Assembly: GCF_007829885.1 (NCBI RefSeq)
Contig: NZ_VIWW01000001.1
Span: forward strand, 1,860,001 to 1,924,000
Origin: Streptomyces brevispora
GTDB taxonomy: Bacteria; Actinomycetota; Actinomycetes; Streptomycetales; Streptomycetaceae
Reading direction: 5' to 3'
Length of the DNA: 64,000 nucleotides
Below, one piece after another: positions 17,921 through 26,410 of this stretch (the stretch's first letter is position 1; each line of letters opens with the position of its first letter). A model generated the notes under the pieces. That model worked only from the letters and a program-made list of their open reading frames with translations, was not told the DNA's origin and ran no database searches. The position numbers and the translations under genes were made by a program.

Positions 17921-17951
17921 AAGGCCTCCTCACCACGCGTGAGGGGGCCTT
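17921..17951 (+). terminator. Hairpin terminator after second tRNA-Lys
   Basis: A 13-base stem, AAGGCCTCCTCAC with GTGAGGGGGCCTT (one G-T pair), with a five-base loop, begins ten bases after the tRNA. Confidence 0.75.
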
Positions 17952-18457
17952 GTCCGTTCCCCGGCGTCTCGCGCAGGTTCCGCACAGTGAATAGTTTGCT
18001 CACGCACAGCTCACCCACACCCGACAGACAGTCACCGATCGGTCGTCCGGAGGCGCGAGAGTCCTCCGCGAGCACCCCAGTTGCCCCCTCATACGCCTCC
18101 ACACCCCTCCCCACAAGGGTTCCTCAAATCGTGCATATGATCGGCTAACGGTCCGTTTCACCCTTGCGATCACGGCTGGGTTCGGCCAACCTGTCTGGAG
18201 GTCATCGGCGTCAACCAGCCCGATGGCCTGAGCAGTTGGGGGCAGTTGAGGGGGATGTTCCGGTTGTGTGCGTTGTGGGGTGGGGGCCTCGTGCAGGAGC
18301 AAATGCCGAGCAGGCATCATGCAACCGGAAGGGCGCCGTTCCGTATCTGCGGAAGGGTGGCCTGCCACTGAGCCGTCGGTCGCGTTCCAGGGGGGCACGC
18401 GGCGGGCGAAAGGACCGACCGACCCACGCAGTCTGCCTGCGTGCAGGGGGATGACCC
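17952..18457. other. Long intergenic region upstream of cslA
   Basis: About 500 bases separate the tRNA terminator from cslA. No convincing gene is present. Frames on the minus strand include the well-known spurious antisense-tRNA peptide. The region presumably holds the cslA promoter and a leader; an AGGGGG at 18445-18450 is the cslA ribosome site. Confidence 0.5.
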
Positions 18458-20380
18458 ATGACGTCGACGCCGCCAGGCGCCCGGCAGAACAACGACCCTT
18501 CCGAGACCACGCAGCTTCGGATACCCCCGCAGCTTCGGGCCGGGGGCCAGCGGCGACGCCCGAAGAAGGCGCTGCCCCGTTACGACTACGAGCACTACAG
18601 CCGGCTCGCCGGGCCACTGACCCAGCCGGATCCGGCCAAGCCGTACACCGTGCGGTACCGTTCGCTCCTCTCCCAGGAGCCGCACCGGATACGCGCGGCA
18701 CTCCTGCTGGGCGCCGCGCCGCTGGTCTCGCTCGGCCTGTTCGCCTGGCTGATGCAGCCCGAGCACTGGACGCAGCGCGACCCGAACCTCAAGAACGACA
18801 CGCTGCTGATCCTCGACATCGTGATGCTGGTCTCGATCGGGCTGATCGAGCTCTTCCGCACCCTGAACGTCCTCTCCAACGCGCACGCCACACTGGTCGC
18901 CCGCGACCCGGTCCCGGTCGTGCCGGAGAACGGCACCCGGGTCGCGTTCCTCACCTCCTTCGTCCCGGGCAAGGAGCCCCTGGAGATGGTGACGAAGACC
19001 CTGGAGGCCGCCGTCCGCATCCGCCACCGCGGGCTGATGCACGTCTGGCTGCTCGACGAGGGCGACGACCCGGCGGTCAAGGAGGTCTGCCAACGGCTGG
19101 GGGTGCACCACTTCTCCCGCAAGGGCGTGGCGCACTGGAACCAGGCCAAGGGCCCGCACCGCGCGAAGACCAAGCACGGCAACTACAACGCCTGGCTCGA
19201 CGCGCACGGCGACGCGTACGACTTCTTCGCCTCGGTCGACACCGACCACGTGCCGATGCCCAACTATCTGGAGCGGATGCTCGGCTACTTCCGTGACCCG
19301 GACGTCGGCTTCGTCATCGGCCCGCAGGTCTACGGCAACTACGACACCTTCGTCACCAAGGCCGCCGAGTCGCAGCAGTTCCTCTTCCACGCACTGATCC
19401 AGCGCGCGGGCAACCGCTACGGCGCCCCGATGTTCGTCGGCACCAGCAACGCGGTGCGGATCTCGGCCCTCAAGCAGATCGGCGGTCTGTACGACTCGAT
19501 CACCGAGGACATGGCGACCGGCTTCGAGATGCACCGCGCCCGCAACCCGCACACCGGCCGCAAGTGGCGCTCGGTGTACACGCCGGACGTACTGGCCGTG
19601 GGCGAGGGCCCGACCGCCTGGACCGACTTCTTCACCCAGCAGCTGCGCTGGTCGCGCGGGACGTACGAGACGATCCTCAAGCAGTACTGGAAGGGCGTCT
19701 ACTCACTGCCCGTGGGCAAGCTCTTCAACTACACCATGATGATCATCTTCTACCCGATGTCCGCCATGAACTGGATTCTCGCGGCGCTGAGTTGCGCGCT
19801 GTTCCTGGGAATGGGCGCCTCCGGTGTGCAGATCGACCCGGTCGTCTGGATGATGCTGTACGGCAACGCGTCCGCGCTCCAGATCGGCCTGTACATCTGG
19901 AACCGCCGCCACAACGTCTCGCCGCACGAGCCCGAGGGCTCCGGCGGTCTGGCCGGCATGATGATGTCCGCGCTCTCCGCGCCGATCTACGCGCGCTCGC
20001 TGATGGACGCCGTGCTGCGCCGCAAGAGCTCGTTCGTGGTCACGCCCAAGGGCGACTCCTCCAGCCCGGACACCCTCTTCGGGACCTTCCGCATCCACCT
20101 CTTCTTCATTCTGGTGTTCGGCGGCTCGATCGCGGCCTCGTTCGTCCTCGGCCACAGCCACCCGGCGATGCTCACCTGGGCCGCACTGGCGCTGCTGATC
20201 ACCGCGGCACCGATCTTCGGCTGGCAGTACACCGTGCGGGCGGAGAAGAAGCGGAAGAAGAAGCACCACGCGGGACCACCGCCGACGAGCGGCCCGCCCG
20301 CCCGTGCCCAGCAGGAGAAGCCCCACTGGGACGGCAACGAACAGACCATGCAGATCGCCCTTGGGGGACGTAAACAATGA
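18458..20380 (+). CDS. cslA: Cellulose-synthase-like glycosyltransferase CslA
   Basis: A 640-residue family-2 membrane glycosyltransferase that makes a beta-linked glycan at hyphal tips. Two N-terminal transmembrane helices (about residues 75-95 and 110-130) are followed by the cytosolic GT-A domain. Its motifs are Asp in DEGDD (about 200), DTD (261-263), TED (349-351) and QQLRW (394-398), all intact. Three or more C-terminal helices form the channel, and the tail is Lys/Pro-rich. The ATG at 18458 is preceded by AGGGGG with a seven-base spacer. It overlaps glxA by four bases (ATGA), and synthesis and maturation enzymes are thus coupled. Length and partner match S. coelicolor CslA. Confidence 0.96.
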   Translation: MTSTPPGARQNNDPSETTQLRIPPQLRAGGQRRRPKKALPRYDYEHYSRLAGPLTQPDPAKPYTVRYRSLLSQEPHRIRAALLLGAAPLVSLGLFAWLMQPEHWTQRDPNLKNDTLLILDIVMLVSIGLIELFRTLNVLSNAHATLVARDPVPVVPENGTRVAFLTSFVPGKEPLEMVTKTLEAAVRIRHRGLMHVWLLDEGDDPAVKEVCQRLGVHHFSRKGVAHWNQAKGPHRAKTKHGNYNAWLDAHGDAYDFFASVDTDHVPMPNYLERMLGYFRDPDVGFVIGPQVYGNYDTFVTKAAESQQFLFHALIQRAGNRYGAPMFVGTSNAVRISALKQIGGLYDSITEDMATGFEMHRARNPHTGRKWRSVYTPDVLAVGEGPTAWTDFFTQQLRWSRGTYETILKQYWKGVYSLPVGKLFNYTMMIIFYPMSAMNWILAALSCALFLGMGASGVQIDPVVWMMLYGNASALQIGLYIWNRRHNVSPHEPEGSGGLAGMMMSALSAPIYARSLMDAVLRRKSSFVVTPKGDSSSPDTLFGTFRIHLFFILVFGGSIAASFVLGHSHPAMLTWAALALLITAAPIFGWQYTVRAEKKRKKKHHAGPPPTSGPPARAQQEKPHWDGNEQTMQIALGGRKQ

Positions 20381-22311
20381 AGTACCGTCCGAGCCGCCGT
20401 ACCCGCCGCATGGCGATCAGTACGGCGGTGGTTCTCGCGCTCGCGGGGGCGAACGGGCCGTGGCTGTACCGTTTCAGCACCGAGCGCTACCACGAGTACA
20501 AGATCAACAAGCCCGACTACAAGGCCGCCAACGGCCACTGGGACTTCCTCGACATCCCGTCCGAGTACAAGATCAACACGATTCACGCGGCGCTGCTGCA
20601 CACCGGCAAGGTGCTGCTCGTCGCGGGCTCGGGCAACAACCAGAAGAACTTCGACGCGAAGAGCTTCCGGTCGGTGCTGTGGGACCCGAAGACCGGCGGG
20701 TTCACGAACATACCCACGCCCAAGGACATGTTCTGCGCCGGTCACACCCAGCTGCCCGACGGCAAACTCCTCATAGCCGGCGGCACGAAGCGGTACGAGA
20801 AGCTCAAGGGCGACGTCACCAGGGCGGGCGGCCTGATGATCGTCCACAACGAGGACCCGGACAAGCCGGTCACGCTTCCGGCGGGCACCAGGTTCACCGG
20901 TAAGACCAACGGCAGGACCTTCGTCACCAAGGACCCCGTGCTGGTGGAGAAGGCCACCAAGGTCTTCGACAAGAACACCGGCGCGTTCCTGCGCAACGAC
21001 CCCGGACTCGGCCGGATCTACGTCGAGGCGCAGAAGTCCGGCACGAAGTACGAGACGGGCACCGAGGACAACTACCGCATAGCGGGCCTGTCCGGCTCCG
21101 ACACCCGCAACGTGTACGGGATCGCCCAGAAGCTCGCCCTCGACAAGAAGGACTTCCAGGGCATCCGGGAGGCTTTCGAGTTCGATCCGGTGGCGGAGAA
21201 GTACATCACCGTCGACCCGATGAACGAGGCCCGCTGGTATCCGACGCTGACCACGCTCAAGGACGGCAAGGTCCTCGCCCTCTCCGGCCTGGACGAGATC
21301 GGGCAGATCGTGCCCGGCAAGGACGAGGTCTACGACCCGAAGACCAAGAAGTGGGAGTACACCGGCATCATCCGGAAGTTCCCCACCTACCCGGCGGTCT
21401 TCCTCCTCAACGACGGCAAGCTCTTCTACTCCGGCTCGAACGCGGGCTACGGCCCCGCCACCGTCGGCCGCGCGCCCGGCGTCTGGGACCTGGCGACGAA
21501 CAAGTTCACCAAGATCCCCGGCCTGAGCGACCCGGACCGGATGGAGACGTCGGCGACGGTACGGCTGCCTCCGGCCCAGGACGAGAAGTTCATGGTGATC
21601 GGCGGGGGCGGCGTCGGCGAGTCCGACAAGTCCAGCAAGAAGTCCCGGCTGGTCGACCTGTTGGACGCCGACCCGAAGTTCAAGGACGGCGCCTCACTGG
21701 AGGAGGGCACCCGCTACCCGAGCGCGTCGCTGCTCCCCGACGACTCCCTGCTGGTCACCGGCGGCTCCGACGACTACCGGGGCCGCGGCGGCTCCGACAT
21801 CCTCCAGGCCCGGCTGTACGACGCCGGGTCGGACACCTACAAGCGGGTCGCCGACCCGGCGGTGGGCCGCAACTACCACTCGGGGTCCGTGCTCCTCCCC
21901 GACGGCCGGGTCATGATCTTCGGCTCCGACTCGCTCTACTCCGACAAGGCGAACACCCGGCCGGGCGTCTTCGAGCAGCGGATCGAGATCTACACCCCGC
22001 CGTACCTGTACCGCGACTCGCGGCCCGAACTGACCGCCGGTCCGAAGAAGGTGAAGCGCGGCGCCACCGCGATGTTCACGACCAACAGCGCCGCGACGAT
22101 CAAGTCGGCGAAGCTGATGCGGCCGAGCGCGGTCACCCATGTCACGGACACGGACCAGCGGTCGGTGGCGCTGGACCTGAAGAAGACCGACGGCGGGATC
22201 TCGGTGACGGTGCCGAAGAACCGGGCGCTGGTGCCGTCGGGCTGGTACATGCTCTTCGTCACCGACGACAAGGGCACCCCGTCCGAGGGAACGTGGGTGG
22301 AGGTGCCGTAG
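20377..22311 (+). CDS. glxA: Mononuclear copper-radical oxidase GlxA (galactose-oxidase-like)
   Basis: A 644-residue copper oxidase that acts with CslA to produce and anchor the tip glycan. An N-terminal uncleaved helix (AISTAVVLALAGANGPWLYRF) anchors it to the membrane, with the rest outside. A kelch beta-propeller follows with repeated LPDGKLL/LLPDGRV blades. The Cys of the Cys-Tyr cofactor is Cys120 in MFCAGHTQ, and the partner aromatics lie in EARWYPTL (about 284-291). Later ligand positions are in VGRNYHSGSVLLPDGR. The C-terminal domain is immunoglobulin-like (DUF1929 type). The ATG overlaps the cslA stop. A strong convergent terminator follows. Confidence 0.95.
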   Translation: MKYRPSRRTRRMAISTAVVLALAGANGPWLYRFSTERYHEYKINKPDYKAANGHWDFLDIPSEYKINTIHAALLHTGKVLLVAGSGNNQKNFDAKSFRSVLWDPKTGGFTNIPTPKDMFCAGHTQLPDGKLLIAGGTKRYEKLKGDVTRAGGLMIVHNEDPDKPVTLPAGTRFTGKTNGRTFVTKDPVLVEKATKVFDKNTGAFLRNDPGLGRIYVEAQKSGTKYETGTEDNYRIAGLSGSDTRNVYGIAQKLALDKKDFQGIREAFEFDPVAEKYITVDPMNEARWYPTLTTLKDGKVLALSGLDEIGQIVPGKDEVYDPKTKKWEYTGIIRKFPTYPAVFLLNDGKLFYSGSNAGYGPATVGRAPGVWDLATNKFTKIPGLSDPDRMETSATVRLPPAQDEKFMVIGGGGVGESDKSSKKSRLVDLLDADPKFKDGASLEEGTRYPSASLLPDDSLLVTGGSDDYRGRGGSDILQARLYDAGSDTYKRVADPAVGRNYHSGSVLLPDGRVMIFGSDSLYSDKANTRPGVFEQRIEIYTPPYLYRDSRPELTAGPKKVKRGATAMFTTNSAATIKSAKLMRPSAVTHVTDTDQRSVALDLKKTDGGISVTVPKNRALVPSGWYMLFVTDDKGTPSEGTWVEVP

Positions 22312-22315
22312 GCCC

Positions 22316-22355
22316 GGCGGACGGTGCGGCCCGCCTTACTGCCGCACCGTCCGCC
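22316..22355. terminator. Bidirectional terminator between glxA and the GH6 gene
   Basis: A perfect 15-base stem (GGCGGACGGTGCGGC at 22316-22330 and its complement at 22341-22355) with a ten-base loop fills the gap between the two convergent stop codons. Confidence 0.85.
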
Positions 22356-22365
22356 CGCCGCCCGG

Positions 22366-23403
22366 CTACTTCGCCTTCGTGCCGCGGGCCAGGCCCAGGG
22401 CGTAATCGGGCCACCAGTCGCCGGCCTTCGGGCCGCCCCGGCAGTCGCCGTCGGACTCCCCCGGGCGCTTGATCCAGAGGTAGGCGTCGACCAGTTCGTC
22501 GCCCGTGGAGGCCGTCGGTGTCTCGCCGAGGGCCCGCCCCGGCGGATTGCACCAGGTCTGCCGGGGGTCGCCGCCGGTGTACGGGCCGTTGCCGTTGCGG
22601 CTGGTGTCGATGACGAACGGCTTGTCGCCGACCTTCGCCGACAGCCGCTTGCCGAAGTCCTCGCTGACCGCGGTGGTCTGGAAGTTGGAGACGTTCACCG
22701 CGAAGCCGTCGGCCGCGTCGATGCCCGCCTGCCGGAGCGGCTGGAACAGCGCGTCCGGGGTGTGCCAGCCCGCGTTGCCCGCGTCCAGGTAGACCCGGGT
22801 GCCCGGCAGTCGCTTCAGCCGCTCCACCGCCCCCTTGAGCAGGTCGTAGCGCTCCTCGTGGAACTCCTGCGGGGTGCATCCGTCGACCAGGTGCAGCACC
22901 GCGTCCGGCTCCAGGACCACCGTGGCGCCGCGGTCGCCGATGCCCTTGGCGACCCCGTCCAGCCAGGTGCGGTACGCGTCGCCGTCGGCGGCGCCGCCCT
23001 TGGAGAACTGTCCGCAGTCGCGGTGCGGGATGTTGTAGAGGACGAGCAGCGCCTCCCGGTCGGCCTTCGCGGCGGCCTCCGTGAAGCCCCTCGCCTCGGC
23101 CTCCGGATTGTCCGGGCCGATCCACTCGCCGACCGGCTGCTCCGCGATCCTGCGGATCAGGCCGGCGTTCTTCCCGTTGCCGTCCGCGGTGTACCGGGCG
23201 ACCTGCCGGGCCGCGTTGCCGTCGGGGTTGACCCAGTACGGATCGGTGCCCTTGGGCTGCTGGCCGATGGACGCGGGATTCTTTCCCCCGCCGCCGTCGC
23301 CCTCACCGTCACCGGAGGAACATCCCGCGAGCAGCAGTACGGCGCCGATCACGGCCACGCCCGCTCCCCGTATGCCGAACCGGCCGTTGTGGCTGCCGTA
23401 CAT
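22366..23403 (-). CDS. cslZ: GH6 endoglucanase-like lipoprotein (CslZ-like)
   Basis: A 345-residue secreted glycoside hydrolase of family 6. A hydrophobic segment ending in the lipobox LLAGC is followed by a Gly/Asp-rich linker, making it a lipoprotein. The GH6 core reads LVLYNIPHRDCGQFSKGG, VVLEPDAVLHLVDGC, VYLDAGNAGWH, VNVSNFQT and FVIDTSRNGNGP. It includes the expected acidic residues (HRDCG Asp and EPD Asp). The ATG at 23403 follows GGGGGAG. It is convergent with glxA, the same partner set as the Streptomyces tip-glycan locus, where this enzyme processes the CslA/GlxA polymer. The symbol is by that synteny. Confidence 0.88.
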   Translation of the reverse strand: MYGSHNGRFGIRGAGVAVIGAVLLLAGCSSGDGEGDGGGGKNPASIGQQPKGTDPYWVNPDGNAARQVARYTADGNGKNAGLIRRIAEQPVGEWIGPDNPEAEARGFTEAAAKADREALLVLYNIPHRDCGQFSKGGAADGDAYRTWLDGVAKGIGDRGATVVLEPDAVLHLVDGCTPQEFHEERYDLLKGAVERLKRLPGTRVYLDAGNAGWHTPDALFQPLRQAGIDAADGFAVNVSNFQTTAVSEDFGKRLSAKVGDKPFVIDTSRNGNGPYTGGDPRQTWCNPPGRALGETPTASTGDELVDAYLWIKRPGESDGDCRGGPKAGDWWPDYALGLARGTKAK

Positions 23404-23760
23404 CCACTCCCCCTCGGGTGCGACGGCGGTGCACTGTCGCATCGCCGCCCATCCTGACACAGGGCCCGTGAGCGGCCCGGCCGCTCACGACTTCACCGAA
23501 GAGCCGTTACGGCGGGTTCACCACGCTCTGCCCGACTTGACCGCGTGCGGAGCGTGACTGGTTATCGACGTATCGTCAGAATAGTTTTGGGCGGGGGGAG
23601 TTCGGCGCCCTACAGTGGGCGAGCGGCGGACCCGGCCGCCCACCGACCTCCCGTGTCGGCGCCGGGCCACTCCCGCGGCCCGCGCCCCGCGGTCGAGGAC
23701 CGGCCCGGCCGGCGCCCGGAGGACCGGGCGGCCGGCCGGGCCGTGTACCACCGGGCTCAG
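23404..23760. other. Intergenic region with GC hairpin
   Basis: No gene is supported. The left part is the probable promoter region of the GH6 lipoprotein gene. The right part holds the strong hairpin at 23702-23742 and then the MITE. Confidence 0.5.
23702..23742 (-). terminator. Strong GC hairpin, probable terminator of the sortase operon
   Basis: An 18/19-base stem with a single bulge (GGCCCGGCCGGC... at 23702-23719 with its complement at 23724-23742) and a four-base loop. It is downstream of the class F sortase stop codon but separated from it by the inserted 161-bp element. Confidence 0.6.
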
Positions 23761-23921
23761 AGCCTGTCGGGTGACCTTCGATCGGATAGCGGACGCGGTC
23801 TGGTGCGTGCGATTCCAAGGCGGCGGGATGTCCTCGTAGCGGAGCTACTAGGACATTTCGGCAACGCGGGAAGCGTGCGTGCCAGGGCGTGGCCGCCCGA
23901 TCAGAGGTCACCCGACAGGCT
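23761..23921. mobile_element. MITE-like non-autonomous element (161 bp)
   Basis: Perfect 17-base terminal inverted repeats (AGCCTGTCGGGTGACCT at 23761-23777 and its complement at 23905-23921) are bordered by a five-base direct repeat, CTCAG (23756-23760 and 23922-23926), as a target-site duplication. It encodes nothing. An internal hairpin, GTCCT-TAGC-GCTA-AGGAC, lies at 23830-23854. It inserted at the stop codon of the sortase gene. The TGA is contained in the duplicated target, so the protein end was not changed. Confidence 0.85.
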
Positions 23922-23922
23922 C

Positions 23923-24678
23923 TCAGGTGCCGCTCCCGGCGCCCGCCCTCCCGCTCGTCCTCTCCGCCACCTTCCGGGCCGTCTCCCGGGCCGCGTCCCG
24001 GGCCGCCTTCTGTGCCGTCTTCTCGCCGGTCAGGTAGGCCGAGACGACCACGTTCGCGGTGTACGCGTGCGAGGCACGGTCGTACGTACCGCCGCAGGTG
24101 ATCAGCCGGAGCTCCGCACGGCCGTCCTTGCGGGGGCCGTACGCCTTCCGGGCGTTGAAGCGGGCGCGGGTGAAGACCTGGATGTCGTCGATGGTGAATT
24201 CGGCGACCGTGCCGTCGGTCCGGGTCACTTCGACCTTGGCGCCGGGGCGGGCCGCGCTGAGCCCGTAGAAGACGGCCGGTCTGGTCTCGGTGTCGACATG
24301 GCCGACGAACAGCGCCGGCCCGGTCGCACCGGGTTCGGTGCCGTCGCCGTACCAGCCGACCGTCTGGGGGGTGTCGAACGACGGCGGCTCGATCGCCCCG
24401 TCCGCGTCCAGGCCCCGGGGGACGACAGGGGCCTTGATACCGATCGACGGGATGTCGACGCTCCGCGGCTTCACGCCCTTGATCGGGTCGTGCGCCGGGG
24501 GCAGCGGTACGCCGAGCGGGCGCCCGACCGCGGCGACGTCCCCGGTGGTCGGGGCGGAGCCGATGCCGGAGCCGTCGGTGATGCCGCGGCCCCAGAGCCA
24601 CAGGCTCAGCAGCAGTACGGCCCAGGCCACTCCGGTGAGCAGCCTGCCGTGTCCCGTCGAGTGGTCCGAGGAGGGCAT
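23923..24678 (-). CDS. Class F sortase
   Basis: A 251-residue membrane-anchored sortase-fold cysteine transpeptidase. One N-terminal helix (LLTGVAWAVLLLSLWLWG) anchors it. The sortase barrel begins at RSVDIPSIGIKAPVV. Catalytic His is in FVGHVDT, Cys in LITCGGTYD, and the following segment ASHAYTANVVV carries the class-F NVVV strand. The C-terminal tail is Lys/Ala/Arg-rich and unusually charged. It directly follows a secreted TM-tailed protein gene in the same direction (one-base spacing), so the pair is probably an operon. No LPxTG/LAxTG protein is in this operon, so its substrate is unknown. Confidence 0.88.
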   Translation of the reverse strand: MPSSDHSTGHGRLLTGVAWAVLLLSLWLWGRGITDGSGIGSAPTTGDVAAVGRPLGVPLPPAHDPIKGVKPRSVDIPSIGIKAPVVPRGLDADGAIEPPSFDTPQTVGWYGDGTEPGATGPALFVGHVDTETRPAVFYGLSAARPGAKVEVTRTDGTVAEFTIDDIQVFTRARFNARKAYGPRKDGRAELRLITCGGTYDRASHAYTANVVVSAYLTGEKTAQKAARDAARETARKVAERTSGRAGAGSGT

Positions 24679-24679
24679 G

Positions 24680-25252
24680 TCAGTCGCCGGCCGGGCGGCG
24701 CCGGCGCATGCCGCGGAAGACGACCGCGACGACGGAGACGGCGACCAGGACGAGGCCGATCACGGCGTGGACGGTGCCGGGGCCCTCCTGATGGGCGGCA
24801 TGGCCGGCGAGTACGGCGGTTCCGCCGCCGCCCGCACTGACCGGGGCGACGGGCGCGGGCCCGTCGCGCTGGACGACGGTGACGACGGCGGACGCCCTGG
24901 TGCCCTTGCCGTCCTTGCCGTCCTTGCACACCACCTGGACCTCGTAGTCGCGGGCTTCGGCATCGGAACGGATCCGGGCCCCGGCGAAGAGCGCATCGCC
25001 GTCACCGGGCGAGAAACGCGCCTCGGAGACGAAGGCGTCGGAGTTCCCCCTGGCCTCCTTGCCCTTGCAGCCGTCGACCTTCAGATCGACCTTGCCGCCC
25101 GGGCCGACCGAGGACGGGGAGACCGAGAGGGTGGCCCGGGACGGCGAGACCCGCTGGTGGTCCGAACCGGAACTGGCCAGTGCGACGGAAGCCGGCGTCA
25201 GGGTCGCCGCTACCACTGCGGCGGCACAGAACGTCAGGGGTATTGAACGCAT
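24680..25252 (-). CDS. Secreted protein with C-terminal membrane anchor, sortase partner
   Basis: A 190-residue protein of unknown function. A signal peptide (MRSIPLTFCAAAVVAATLTPASVALA) precedes a beta-rich domain starting ATLSVSPSSVGPGGKVDLKVDGC, with two Cys (about residues 62 and 108). A Gly/Ala linker, a transmembrane helix (VHAVIGLVLVAVSVVAVVF) and a Arg-rich end (RRRRPAGD) follow. The layout mimics a sortase substrate, but no LPxTG or LAxTG pentapeptide is visible before the helix. The ATG has AAGGAGG six bases upstream. It is in the same operon as the class F sortase. Confidence 0.75.
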   Translation of the reverse strand: MRSIPLTFCAAAVVAATLTPASVALASSGSDHQRVSPSRATLSVSPSSVGPGGKVDLKVDGCKGKEARGNSDAFVSEARFSPGDGDALFAGARIRSDAEARDYEVQVVCKDGKDGKGTRASAVVTVVQRDGPAPVAPVSAGGGGTAVLAGHAAHQEGPGTVHAVIGLVLVAVSVVAVVFRGMRRRRPAGD

Positions 25253-25401
25253 CGTGAACCTCCTTATGGAAGGTTCACGTGTATGACGGCTTTCCGCATC
25301 CGCAGGGGCTCGGGCACTGGGCCGGTGGAGTGCGCGGGAGACGGCCCCGGAGGACCGCCCCCACCACCCCCTCGCCTGTCGGGAGGCGGTACCGGCCGCG
25401 A

Positions 25402-26190
25402 TCAGCCCAGGTCGACGAGGCCCACGAGGTCGGCGATGGAGTCGACGACCGTGGACGGCCGGAACGGGTAGCTGTCGATGTCCGCCACCGTGGTGAGCCC
25501 GGTGAGCACCAGGAACGTCTGCATGCCCGCCTCCAGGCCGGCCAGCACATCGGTGTCCATCCGGTCACCGATCATGGCGCTGGACTCGGAGTGGGCACCG
25601 ATCGCGTTGAGCCCGGTGCGCATCATCAGCGGGTTGGGCTTGCCCGCGAAGTACGGGGCCTTGCCGGTGGCCTTCGTGATGAGGGCGGCGACGGACCCGG
25701 TCGCGGGCAGCGGGCCCTCGGCGGACGGGCCGGTCTCGTCCGGGTTGGTGCAGATGAAGCGGGCGCCGCCGTTGATCAGCCGGATCGCCTTGGTGAGCGC
25801 CTCGAAGGAGTACGTACGGGTCTCCCCGAGCACGACGTAGTCGGGATCGTGGTCGGTGAGGACGTAGCCGATGTCGTGCAGTGCGGTGGTCAGCCCGGCC
25901 TCGCCGATGACGTACGCCGTGCCGCCGGGCCGCTGGTCGTCCAGGAACTGTGCGGTGGCCAGCGCGGAGGTCCAGATGTTCTCGACGGGCACGTCGAGGC
26001 CCATCCGGCTGAGCCGGGCGTGCAGGTCGCGCGCGGTGTAGATCGAGTTGTTCGTGAGGACGAGGAAGGGCAGCCCGGAGTCCCGCAACCGCTTGATGAA
26101 GGCATCGGCACCGGGGATCGGGGTCCCCTCGTGGATGAGGACTCCGTCCATGTCGGTGAGCCAGGACGAGATCGGCTTGCGCTCTGCCAT
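25402..26190 (-). CDS. HAD-IIA family hydrolase (NagD-like phosphatase)
   Basis: A 262-residue haloacid-dehalogenase-superfamily phosphatase with a C2-type cap. Motif I is DMDGVLIHE (about residues 13-21), motif II is LTNNS (about 45-49), the Lys is in FAGKPNPLM, and motif III/IV is MIGDRMDTDVLAG. All Mg2+ and phosphoryl-transfer residues are present. Members hydrolyse nucleotide or sugar phosphates; the substrate is not evident. The ATG at 26190 has AGGAG seven bases upstream. It is probably transcribed alone. Confidence 0.92.
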   Translation of the reverse strand: MAERKPISSWLTDMDGVLIHEGTPIPGADAFIKRLRDSGLPFLVLTNNSIYTARDLHARLSRMGLDVPVENIWTSALATAQFLDDQRPGGTAYVIGEAGLTTALHDIGYVLTDHDPDYVVLGETRTYSFEALTKAIRLINGGARFICTNPDETGPSAEGPLPATGSVAALITKATGKAPYFAGKPNPLMMRTGLNAIGAHSESSAMIGDRMDTDVLAGLEAGMQTFLVLTGLTTVADIDSYPFRPSTVVDSIADLVGLVDLG

Positions 26191-26410
26191 GCGGGACTCC
26201 TGATGTGCCGTACGCCGGTTTCGGGGACGCCGGCGGCACCGCGTTGTGCAGCGCCGACGTACTCGATTTTAGGCTGTTTGTTCGTCCGGTCGGTACTGCC
26301 CGATCTTGGGCACCGGGGACCACCTGCCGGTGGCCGGTTTCCAGGCATCGGCGGAGCCGGGCGTCCGGCGGTGCCACGGGTTCGGCCGGACGCCCCGGAA
26401 CGGCTCCAAC

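Noticed and set aside
17857..18114. Minus-strand frame ending in ...GTRTPDPLIKSQLL
   Set aside because: Its C-terminus is the antisense translation of the tRNA-Lys gene, a well-known false annotation; no ribosome site or conservation expected.
23576..24601. Minus-strand 341-codon frame over the MITE and class F sortase
   Set aside because: Shadow of the sortase gene; the translated end reads through the MITE inverted repeats and is not protein-like.
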